In this document: positions 1-5,057 of the stretch, in pieces
How the letters are laid out: each line of letters opens with the position of its first letter
How positions within the stretch are numbered: position 1 is the first letter of the stretch
Assembly (NCBI GenBank): GCA_964461005.1
Contig: CAYWQQ010000024.1
Coordinates: 1 to 8,931, forward strand
From: JAAZBI01 sp964461005
GTDB lineage: Bacteria > Bacillota_I > Bacilli_A > RF39 > UBA660
Length of the DNA stretch: 8,931 nt
Reading direction: 5' to 3'
The notes under the pieces: model-generated
What the model was told of the DNA's origin: nothing
Seen by the model: the letters and a program-made list of their open reading frames with translations, nothing else
Databases searched by the model: none
Made by a program: the position numbers and the translations under genes

Positions 1-417
1 TTAAAACCAGAATTAAAATTATTTGATTTAATATTGGTTGATAAAGCTTGTAGTGATACAACCTATGACGAATCATTTATACATGAAAATATTGAAATAT
101 TAGAGTCTGACAAAGAATTGAAAGACAAAATATATCAGACAGCAATTAAGAATAAAGTAATAATTAATCAAGGTAATATTTATACAACAGATGTTTTCTA
201 TGGAGATTCAATCAATAATGAATTGGTAAAAAAATATGATTGCTTAGGTACAGAAATGGAAACCTACGCTTTGTTTCTAAACGCTAAAAAAACCAATAAT
301 CAGGCGGCTTGTGTTTTAACTGTATCTGATTCTTTAATTACAAAAGAGCAAGCAACTAGTGAAGAAAGAGAACAAAAATTTACGGAAATGATTGAACTAG
401 TTTTAGAATCAATCTAA
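1..417 (+). CDS. deoD: Purine nucleoside phosphorylase DeoD-type, C-terminal part (5' end outside window)
   Basis: The reading frame is open from base 1, so this is the last 138 residues of a protein that is about 235 aa in the family. DeoD cleaves purine (deoxy)nucleosides with phosphate to free base plus (deoxy)ribose-1-phosphate, in cytosolic purine salvage. Visible family signatures are the nucleoside-binding GTEMET segment (visible residues 83-88, matching GVEMEA in E. coli) and TVSD followed 13 residues later by Arg in EER. These correspond to the catalytic Asp204/Arg217 pair of E. coli DeoD with identical spacing. The TTDVFY segment matches the ADLFY region that carries the base-stacking Phe. 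The family's phosphate-binding N-terminal half is not visible. The stop is 7 nt before the next gene and the ribosome binding site of that gene overlaps this stop, so the two are very probably co-transcribed. A TTG at 34 is in frame but internal; it should not be taken as the start. Confidence 0.93.
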   Translation, partial: LKPELKLFDLILVDKACSDTTYDESFIHENIEILESDKELKDKIYQTAIKNKVIINQGNIYTTDVFYGDSINNELVKKYDCLGTEMETYALFLNAKKTNNQAACVLTVSDSLITKEQATSEEREQKFTEMIELVLESI

Positions 418-424
418 GGAGAAA

Positions 425-1687
425 ATGATGGATTATCAAAAAATAAAAGGTAAAGGATATAGTCTTAATTTAATAAGAAAAAAAGGATCAAAAAGAAGTA
501 CAATTAATATAGTTTTTGCCAAAAAAATAAAATATGAGGATATAACAAAAAGATATTTTTTAAATCAATACTTAATAACAATTACAAAAAATTATCCATC
601 TGAGAGATTATTATCCTTAAAGAAAGAGGATCTATATAGTGTATCTTTAAATAGTTTTATTGAACGTATTGGCAACTTGAGTTTTTTTGGAATTAAGGCA
701 TCATTTTTAAATGAAGAATTTACTGAAAAAGGAATGACAGACCAAACAATAAAATTATTAAAAGAAGTTATTTATAATTGTAATTTTACTGAGGAACAAT
801 TTCAAATTATTAAAAAGAGAATTATTGAAGATATAAAAGCTGAAGAAGAATCAAAACAATATAAAGCCACCATGTCTTTAAGAGAAGCAATGGATAAAAA
901 TGCACCTTTTGCTTTCCGTGATAAATATTTAAAACAATTAAATCAATTAAAATTAGAAGATATAGAAGAATATTATAAGTTAATGATAAAAGAAAGTAAT
1001 ATTGGCATCTATGTAATAGGTGATTTTTCTTTCCCGTTAATTAGTAATAAAATTATTAAAAATTTTTCTTTTAAAACTAAAACAATTTTGTTAAAAAATA
1101 ATGATTTTACGCATAAAAAATTTCGTTTGTTACCTAAAAGAGCAAAAGAAAACGATGATATAAATCAATCAATATTAAGAATAGGCTTTAAAATAAAAAA
1201 GCCCAGTAAGTTTGAACAAAAATATGTTTTGCCAATTTATTGTGAAATTCTAGGTGGCAGTAGTAATTCTAAATTATTTAATGAAGTACGTGAAAAACAT
1301 TCTTTAGCGTATTATGCTAATTCTAGATATTTAGTGCATGATAATGTTTTATTTATTACTTCAGGTATAAGTAAAGAAAATTATAAATTAACCAAGAATA
1401 TAATATTAAATATTATAGGCGATTTACGAAAAGGTAAGTTTACAGATGAAGATATTGAATCGGCAAAAATAAGTATTATCAATAGCATGGAGAGAAATCG
1501 TAACCAGCCTTTTCACTTATTGTTACAACAAATAGAAAAACAATATTTTCAAGCCGGAGATATAAATCAAGAAATAAAGCAATTAAAAAAAGTAAATAAA
1601 AGTCAGATAATTATGGCTAGTAAAAAGATTAAATTAGATACAATTTATTTTTTGTGTGGAGGTGAAAGCAATGAGACAGATAAGTAA
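425..1687 (+). CDS. ymfF: M16 family peptidase-like subunit YmfF (non-catalytic partner)
   Basis: This is a 420-aa protein of the size of Bacillus YmfF. The N-terminal domain has no HxxEH zinc motif where one is expected, so it cannot be a zinc peptidase alone. The C-terminal domain keeps the typical M16B substrate-binding signature, LGGSSNSKLFNEVREKHSLAYY at residues 276-297, with Arg289 and Tyr296 as the R/Y pair. In the M16 family this pair can be supplied by an inactive subunit to a zinc-bearing partner. The partner is encoded immediately downstream, and the genes overlap by 17 nt, which suggests translational coupling and equal production. An AAGGAG ribosome binding site at 416-421 precedes two in-frame ATGs at 425 and 428. 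The second has the more usual spacing (6 nt), so the true start may be 428. The substrate is unknown; peptide processing or clearance is an inference from the family. Confidence 0.88.
   Translation: MMDYQKIKGKGYSLNLIRKKGSKRSTINIVFAKKIKYEDITKRYFLNQYLITITKNYPSERLLSLKKEDLYSVSLNSFIERIGNLSFFGIKASFLNEEFTEKGMTDQTIKLLKEVIYNCNFTEEQFQIIKKRIIEDIKAEEESKQYKATMSLREAMDKNAPFAFRDKYLKQLNQLKLEDIEEYYKLMIKESNIGIYVIGDFSFPLISNKIIKNFSFKTKTILLKNNDFTHKKFRLLPKRAKENDDINQSILRIGFKIKKPSKFEQKYVLPIYCEILGGSSNSKLFNEVREKHSLAYYANSRYLVHDNVLFITSGISKENYKLTKNIILNIIGDLRKGKFTDEDIESAKISIINSMERNRNQPFHLLLQQIEKQYFQAGDINQEIKQLKKVNKSQIIMASKKIKLDTIYFLCGGESNETDK
1658..1664 (+). promoter_or_regulatory. Ribosome binding site that fixes the ymfH start
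   Basis: GGAGGTG lies inside the 3' end of ymfF, 8 nt (counted from GGAGG) before ATG 1671. It rules out the in-frame GTG at 1656, which would place the site inside the coding region. Because it is embedded in the upstream gene, ribosomes finishing ymfF would pass over it. Confidence 0.75.
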
Positions 1688-2951
1688 CCACAAGATAAAT
1701 GAAACTCTATATTATGAAAAACTAAAAAACGGTTTAGAAATTTATTTGATAAAAAAACCTGAGGAAACTTCAGTAAAAATAAGTTTTGCTACAAAATATG
1801 GATCTATACATAATTCTTTTGTACCTAATAATAAAAAGAATTATGTTGACTATCCAAATGGTATAGCTCATTTTTTAGAACATAAGTTATTTGAAATAAA
1901 TGATAAAGAGAATGCATTAACTCTCTTTCAAAAAAAAGGAGTATACGTTAATGCTTTTACCAGTAAAAATATAACGGCTTATTATTTAGATATAAATAAT
2001 AATATTGAAGAAAATATTAATGATTTATTAGATTTTGTTCAAGAACCATATTTTACTGACCAAAATGTTGAAAAAGAAAAAGGTATTATAGCTGAAGAAA
2101 TAAAAATGGGGGATGATTATCCCACTGAAAAATTATATGAAACTTTACTTTTAAACACTTTTTTAAAACATCCTTATCGCAATTCTATAGCAGGTAAAAT
2201 AAAAGATATTAAAAAAATTACTAAAGAAGATTTGTTGGAAAATTATGAAAAATTTTATCATCCTAGAAATATGTTTATAGTTGTTCTTGGAAATTTTAAT
2301 GAAAAAGAAATTGTTAAAATTATTAAAGACAATCAAAACAAAAAAACATTTTCGCCTTTTAATCCTATCCAATTAAAGCCGATTGATGAACCAACTAAAG
2401 TTTTTAAAGCTAAAGAAATTATTAAAGGTAATGTAGAAAAAACCAAAATAGCTATTAATTATAAGATATGTACTTCTAATTTAAAAATGAAAAATGAAAA
2501 ATTAAATTACTATTTTGAGATAATTTTAATGAATTTATTTGATACGACATCAATAATTGATGAAGAGCTGAAAAAAAGGGATATTATAAAAAACGAAATA
2601 CAAACGGATGTAGATTTTGTTGATAAATATGCAACATGGACAATTATAGCAGAAACTGAGAAACCGGAAGAACTATATCAAAGTGTTGATAAGGTCTTAA
2701 ATAACATTTTCATAGCAAAAGAAGAGTTTGAGCGTAAAAAGAAGGTTATAATTAGCAATTTCATTTCTGGTTTTAATAGTTTGAATTATGTAAACATTGA
2801 AATGTTATTTTCTAAAGCATGTTATGATATCGATATAATTAGTCTGTTTGAGGTAATTAGTAAACTTAATTATTTAGAATTTTCAAAAATAATTTCAAAA
2901 ATTGATATAAATAATAAGTCAATAGTAATATTGAAACCAAACAGCAAATAA
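1671..2951 (+). CDS. ymfH: M16 family zinc peptidase YmfH (catalytic subunit)
   Basis: This 426-aa protein is close to Bacillus YmfH in length. The inverted zinc-binding motif HFLEH is at residues 67-71 (His67, Glu70, His71). The third zinc ligand is expected about 70-77 residues later and is met by Glu142/Glu143 in the IIAEEIKM segment. YPTEKLYE and the 'HPYRNSIAGK' segment follow, as in active M16B enzymes. The C-terminal domain lacks a recognisable R/Y substrate motif, which ymfF supplies, so the two subunits look complementary. The start is set by GGAGGTG at 1658-1664. The gene overlaps ymfF by 17 nt in another frame. There is no signal peptide or membrane segment, so a cytosolic heterodimer is inferred. 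An A8 run at 1928-1935 is in frame here. Only a weak 5-bp inverted repeat (2970-2988) follows the stop, so I do not call a terminator. Confidence 0.92.
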   Translation: MRQISNHKINETLYYEKLKNGLEIYLIKKPEETSVKISFATKYGSIHNSFVPNNKKNYVDYPNGIAHFLEHKLFEINDKENALTLFQKKGVYVNAFTSKNITAYYLDINNNIEENINDLLDFVQEPYFTDQNVEKEKGIIAEEIKMGDDYPTEKLYETLLLNTFLKHPYRNSIAGKIKDIKKITKEDLLENYEKFYHPRNMFIVVLGNFNEKEIVKIIKDNQNKKTFSPFNPIQLKPIDEPTKVFKAKEIIKGNVEKTKIAINYKICTSNLKMKNEKLNYYFEIILMNLFDTTSIIDEELKKRDIIKNEIQTDVDFVDKYATWTIIAETEKPEELYQSVDKVLNNIFIAKEEFERKKKVIISNFISGFNSLNYVNIEMLFSKACYDIDIISLFEVISKLNYLEFSKIISKIDINNKSIVILKPNSK

Positions 2952-2971
2952 TGTCAAAAAGTATCAACCAC

Positions 2972-3000
2972 TTGCCAAAAAAACAAGTTTAATATATTAT
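2972..3000 (+). promoter_or_regulatory. Predicted sigma-70/SigA promoter of the HD-domain gene
   Basis: TTGCCA (2972-2977) and TATTAT (2995-3000) each match the -35 and -10 consensus at 5 of 6 positions, with an ideal 17-nt spacer. It is the only promoter in this window with a good -35 at 17 nt and no TG extension. The predicted start near 3007 would give a leader of about 45 nt before ATG 3052, with AAAGAAGG (3034-3041) as the ribosome binding site. Confidence 0.6.
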
Positions 3001-3051
3001 AAGTAATGTTTAACAGCCAAAATTACAAATAATAAAGAAGGTAAATATATA

Positions 3052-3543
3052 ATGATAAATAATATTGCGGATAAGCAATACAAAATGATAGTAGATTATA
3101 TTTTAGAAGATAAAGAATTTAATAAAATAAAGAAATCTGTTCATCACGGGACAGATCGACTTGAACATTCTATTAAAGTATCTTATTATTCTTATTTAAT
3201 TTCAAAAAAAATAGGTTTAGATTATGAAACAACAGCGAGAGCAGGGTTGCTTCATGATTATTTTCTAACTGATAATGATAAAAAAATGAAAGATAGTGCA
3301 AAATCATTGTTTAATCACGCTAAAATTGCGTCATTAAATGCAATAGAAAATTTTAACATATCAGAAAAAGAAAAAAATATTATTGAAACCCATATGTTTC
3401 CTATTAATATTAAACCACCTAAATATTTAGAAGGTTGGGTAATTAATTTTGTAGATAAAGCATTAGCCGTTTCAGAAGTTAGTATTAAATTTAAATATAC
3501 AGCAGTTTTATGGCTATTATTCTTAGTAAATATTAAAAAATAA
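3052..3543 (+). CDS. HD-domain protein, predicted metal-dependent phosphohydrolase
   Basis: This is a 163-aa protein with the HD-superfamily ligand order: His39 (LEHS), His68-Asp69 (GLLHDYF), His89 (NHAKIASLNA), His114 (ETHMFP) and Asp135 (FVDKA). The pattern resembles a group of uncharacterised 160-180 aa Firmicute HD proteins with LHD, an HxxxA..NA helix and a HM.P loop. These are presumed to hydrolyse a phosphorylated small molecule; the substrate is unknown. The last 15 residues, including AVLWLLFLVN (151-160), are hydrophobic and could be a short membrane anchor or a buried helix. The gene is monocistronic: it has its own promoter (2972-3000), and its stop codon lies within the 5' arm of the terminator. 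I am confident of the HD fold but not of any specific activity. Confidence 0.85.
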   Translation: MINNIADKQYKMIVDYILEDKEFNKIKKSVHHGTDRLEHSIKVSYYSYLISKKIGLDYETTARAGLLHDYFLTDNDKKMKDSAKSLFNHAKIASLNAIENFNISEKEKNIIETHMFPINIKPPKYLEGWVINFVDKALAVSEVSIKFKYTAVLWLLFLVNIKK

Positions 3544-3566
3544 AGACTACATAAATGTAGTCTTTT
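3542..3566 (+). terminator. Intrinsic terminator after the HD-domain gene
   Basis: A perfect 11-bp inverted repeat, AAAGACTACAT (3542-3552) with ATGTAGTCTTT (3555-3565), has a nominal 2-nt loop that probably opens to 4 nt. A short T run (3563-3566) follows. The 5' arm overlaps the stop codon at 3541-3543. The T run runs into the promoter of the tRNA gene. Confidence 0.75.
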
Positions 3567-3576
3567 ATGATAAAAT
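3566..3576 (+). promoter_or_regulatory. Predicted extended -10 promoter of tRNA-Arg
   Basis: TATG (3566-3569), one base, then TAAAAT (3571-3576) matches the Gram-positive TRTGn extended -10 form, with 5 of 6 bases of TATAAT. The position for a -35 box (3548-3553) falls at the apex of the terminator hairpin and has no -35 match. The predicted start near 3583 is only about 2 nt upstream of the mature tRNA. Confidence 0.5.
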
Positions 3577-3584
3577 AAAATTAA

Positions 3585-3661
3585 GTCCGCGTAGCTCAGT
3601 TGGATAGAGCGATCCCCTCCTAAGGGATAGGTCAGAGGTTCAATTCCTCTCGTGGACGCCA
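3585..3661 (+). tRNA. tRNA-Arg (anticodon CCU)
   Basis: A complete 77-nt cloverleaf can be folded by hand. The acceptor stem GTCCGCG (3585-3591) pairs with CGTGGAC (3651-3657) with one G-U pair. The D arm is GCTCAGTTGGATAGAGC. The anticodon stem ATCCC (3612-3616)/GGGAT (3624-3628) encloses the 7-nt loop CTCCTAA, with anticodon CCT at 3619-3621. The T stem AGAGG (3634-3638)/CCTCT (3646-3650) closes the loop TTCAATT. The discriminator is G3658 and CCA (3659-3661) is encoded. It reads the AGG arginine codon. Confidence 0.97.
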
Positions 3662-3682
3662 TAATTTTATATATTATTATAG

Positions 3683-3710
3683 TTGTCAGAAATTATGTTA
3701 TTGTTATCAT
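3683..3710 (+). promoter_or_regulatory. Predicted promoter of the split membrane-protein gene
   Basis: TTGTCA (3683-3688) is followed after 16 nt by TATCAT (3705-3710), each 5 of 6 to consensus, and a TGT (3702-3704) gives an extended -10. The predicted start near 3717 would leave a leader of about 14 nt, cutting into the AAGGAAAG ribosome binding site (3714-3721). The gene could also be reached by read-through from the tRNA, as no terminator is visible between them. Confidence 0.4.
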
Positions 3711-3730
3711 AATAAGGAAAGATAAATATA

Positions 3731-3985
3731 ATGATGGAACAAAATCAAATGGAAACAAGTAATTCTGGAGGAACAAAGATATCTACACTCATAATAGTAT
3801 TTTTACTAATTTTGTTGGGAGTAGTTGTCTATTTTGGATTTATCGAGAAACCAAAAGAAACTGAGAACCCAATATTAAATAATCAAACAGAGGAAACAAA
3901 CAAACCAACAACAGAAGAAACAAACAAACCAATTACAGAGGAAAAGCCGGTTGTAGTCGAAACTAAAAAAAGCCGTTGTAATTGA
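3731..3985 (+). CDS. N-terminal part of a frameshift-split, membrane-anchored protein
   Basis: The 84 residues start with a short polar segment. One membrane-spanning helix (about residues 17-38, ISTLIIVFLLILLGVVVYFG) follows, then a Thr/Glu/Lys/Pro-rich linker with two EETNKPTT-like octapeptides. This looks like an N-terminal anchor with a flexible stalk leading to an extracellular domain, but the frame stops at TGA 3983-3985 just after an A7 tract. Removing one A (or adding two) at 3965-3971 joins it in frame to the domain ending at 4523, giving one 263-aa protein. Read as written, it would make an anchor without a domain. ATG 3731 has AAGGAAAG (3714-3721) upstream; ATG 3734 is also possible. 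Reading TGA as Trp does not rescue the frame, because that reading meets TAA within about 50 nt and never enters the downstream frame. Confidence 0.7.
   Translation: MMEQNQMETSNSGGTKISTLIIVFLLILLGVVVYFGFIEKPKETENPILNNQTEETNKPTTEETNKPITEEKPVVVETKKSRCN
3890..3937 (+). repeat. Two tandem 24-bp units encoding EETNKP[TI]T
   Basis: Units 3890-3913 and 3914-3937 are near-identical (GAGGAAACAAACAAACC... and GAAGAAACAAACAAACC...), and a partial third unit (GAGGAA) follows at 3938. The 24-bp length keeps the frame, so copy number could vary without disrupting translation. It encodes the Thr/Glu/Lys/Pro stalk of the membrane-anchored protein. Confidence 0.75.
3965..3971 (+). other. A7 homopolymer at the site of an apparent 1-nt frameshift
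   Basis: The upstream frame reads ACT AAA AAA AGC CGT TGT AAT TGA. With six A's it would read ACT AAA AAA GCC GTT GTA ATT GAT and stay open to 4523. The two frames overlap only between the TAG at 3954-3956 and the TGA at 3983-3985, so the shift must lie in 3957-3982, where A7 is the only slippery tract. The required change is one base fewer or two more. A ribosomal -1 shift would enter the wrong frame. Confidence 0.7.
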
Positions 3986-4037
3986 TGGTGTTGATTTAAA
4001 AGCTGAAGATCATTCTTATTTAAGAGATCTTTGTAAG

Positions 4038-4523
4038 ATGTATATAAAAATACCTCAAATATTAAATGGAGGCGAAAATTCTGTTTCTTTAAATCAAAAA
4101 ATGATTGGAGATATTTATCAAAAATCATATTGTATACCTCAAAACTCTAATGATTATAATAGTATTGAAGAATATCAACAACAAGCACGTCAAGTTTTAA
4201 GAGCTACATATGAATATAAAATATTAAATAATGTTGTAACAATTGTAACTAAATTAGATCGCGAAGGTATTAATAACCAAGCACTTTCTGCTTCTTATAG
4301 TTTTAATTATTTTTATGATTTAAAAAATAATACAGAGTTAGAAATGTACCAAGCGTTACCTTTAATGGGTTATACAGTAGCAGATATTAAAAGATTAGGT
4401 GCAAATAGTTTTGATGATTTTAAAGTTTTAGAAGGCTTTAAAGGTGAAGAACCATTTAGAACTTATATAGAAATTCAAAACAATAAGATAGTTATTACAT
4501 ATAAAGAAGAAGGCGCATATTAA
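4038..4523 (+). CDS. C-terminal domain of the split membrane-anchored protein, possibly DUF3298/RsiV-like
   Basis: ATG 4038 gives 161 aa, but the frame is open from 3957 and the extra codons 3972-4037 read VVIDGVDLKAEDHSYLRDLC as ordinary protein, so 4038 is probably not a natural start. Only a weak AAGAGA (4022-4027) precedes it. The domain runs 'YIKIPQI', NQKMIGDIY, then strands with NNVVTIVTKLDR, SYSFNYFYDLKNNTELEM, 'LKRLG'-like IKRLGANSFDDFK and a final YIEIQNNKIVITYK. That order (IPQI start, 'N+I', alternating strands, YDL..N.EL, and a closing Y..I.NN.IVI.Y) is reminiscent of the DUF4163/DUF3298 module found outside the membrane in RsiV and PdaC. This is a weak resemblance by eye, without catalytic residues. 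Joined to the upstream part, the domain would sit outside the cell on a stalk. Function is unknown. Confidence 0.6.
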   Translation: MYIKIPQILNGGENSVSLNQKMIGDIYQKSYCIPQNSNDYNSIEEYQQQARQVLRATYEYKILNNVVTIVTKLDREGINNQALSASYSFNYFYDLKNNTELEMYQALPLMGYTVADIKRLGANSFDDFKVLEGFKGEEPFRTYIEIQNNKIVITYKEEGAY

Positions 4524-4531
4524 ATTGTTAT

Positions 4532-4561
4532 AAAAAAGAAATATATCGTATTTCTTTTTTT
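4532..4561 (+). terminator. Intrinsic terminator after the split membrane-protein gene
   Basis: A perfect 12-bp stem, AAAAAAGAAATA (4532-4543) with TATTTCTTTTTT (4549-4560), has a 5-nt loop TATCG and a T7 run (4555-4561). The symmetrical A/T tails mean it could also work on the other strand. The stem is very AU-rich with a single G-C pair, so its strength is uncertain. Confidence 0.65.
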
Positions 4562-4571
4562 ATGATATAAT
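4561..4571 (+). promoter_or_regulatory. Extended -10 promoter of the 122-aa orphan gene
   Basis: TATG (4561-4564), A, then a perfect TATAAT (4566-4571). It begins on the last T of the preceding terminator. The -35 position (4543-4548) is the hairpin loop and has no match. The predicted start near 4578 coincides with the AAGGTGAT ribosome binding site (4578-4585), giving a leader of about 11 nt. Confidence 0.65.
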
Positions 4572-4588
4572 TTATATAAGGTGATAGA

Positions 4589-4957
4589 ATGATTATTAAT
4601 AAAAAACCCAAAATTACAGTTAGAGGGTTTATTTCCAACAATTGCAATGAATTCTTACCAGTTATTTTGGGGGTTGAAGAAATTGAACCGTTAAAAATAA
4701 TTCTAAGTAAAAATTTTGTCTATTTTTATTACGAGATAAATAATGAGAGACAGCCTGAAACTTATTACAATGGAAAAAGAATTGATATTATAGAATATAG
4801 AAATAAACAGAACACAAATAATTACCCTATATTATATATAGATAACTTAATTAAAAAAGGATACAGTGAAATAATTCAATTCGATAATCATATTATTGGT
4901 TGTGGGGAAAATGATTATACTTATGAAGAAATATTAACTCCTCAAAAAAAACGATAA
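4589..4957 (+). CDS. Hypothetical protein, 122 aa
   Basis: I do not recognise this protein. It has no signal peptide or membrane helix, so it is probably cytosolic. It is rich in Ile, Asn, Tyr and Glu. Several short alternating hydrophobic stretches (VYFYYEINN, IDIIEYRN, YPILYIDNLIKKGY) suggest a small mixed alpha/beta or all-beta fold, and it has a basic tail (PQKKR). Cys19 and Cys106 are its only cysteines and form no metal-binding cluster. It has its own extended -10 promoter, an AAGGTGAT ribosome binding site and a terminator, so it is an independent unit between two unrelated genes. An A8 run at 4944-4951 lies in its last four codons, where slippage would change only the C-terminal tail. 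The complete promoter, RBS and terminator set supports a real gene. Confidence 0.7.
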   Translation: MIINKKPKITVRGFISNNCNEFLPVILGVEEIEPLKIILSKNFVYFYYEINNERQPETYYNGKRIDIIEYRNKQNTNNYPILYIDNLIKKGYSEIIQFDNHIIGCGENDYTYEEILTPQKKR

Positions 4958-4971
4958 AAATTAGTTTTATT

Positions 4972-5000
4972 AAAAAATTGTTGCCATAACAATTTTTTTT
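4972..5000 (+). terminator. Intrinsic terminator after the 122-aa orphan gene
   Basis: A perfect 11-bp stem, AAAAAATTGTT (4972-4982) with AACAATTTTTT (4988-4998), has a GCCAT loop and a T8 run (4993-5000). It separates the orphan gene from the ftsK operon. Confidence 0.72.
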
Positions 5001-5025
5001 GTTTCAGATAACTTTTCTAAAAATA

Positions 5026-5036
5026 TATGCTATAAT
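5026..5036 (+). promoter_or_regulatory. Extended -10 promoter of the ftsK-yebC-prepilin operon
   Basis: TATG (5026-5029), C, then a perfect TATAAT (5031-5036). The -35 position (5008-5013, ATAACT) does not match consensus, so the promoter appears to rely on the TRTG extension. The predicted start near 5043 gives a leader of about 15 nt that consists almost only of the GAGGTG ribosome binding site (5045-5050). Confidence 0.68.
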
Positions 5037-5057
5037 TAAGATGCGAGGTGTAATAAA

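Noticed and set aside
2163..2372. 69-aa reading frame on the - strand within ymfH
   Set aside because: It is antisense to a conserved gene, low in complexity (Phe/Ile/Asn), and a shadow of AT-rich coding sequence.
2970..2988. Possible terminator after ymfH (ACTTG...CAAGT)
   Set aside because: The stem is only 5 bp with a 9-nt loop and weak T run, and it overlaps a better -35 box, so it is not called.
3315..3662. 115-aa reading frame on the - strand beginning MASTRGIEPLTYPLGGDRS
   Set aside because: This is the well-known artefact of reading the antisense of a tRNA gene; it also overlaps the HD-domain gene and the terminator.
3957..3982. Programmed -1 ribosomal frameshift of the dnaX type at the A7 tract
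   Set aside because: The needed shift is +1 (or -2); a -1 shift leads to the wrong frame, and I see no stimulatory stem-loop or internal Shine-Dalgarno.
3731..4033. UGA read as tryptophan (Mycoplasma code) to explain the split gene
   Set aside because: Reading through TGA 3983 continues through further TGAs to TAA near 4031-4033 and never enters the downstream domain frame. ftsK also ends properly on TGA.
3883..4128. 81-aa reading frame on the - strand across the frameshift region
   Set aside because: Its repeated VSSVVGLF tail is only the antisense of the EETNKPTT repeat, and it has no plausible family.
3585..4957. tRNA-Arg as an attachment site with an integrated element downstream
   Set aside because: I see no integrase, no repeat of the tRNA 3' end downstream and no mobile-element gene; the two unknown genes alone do not support it.
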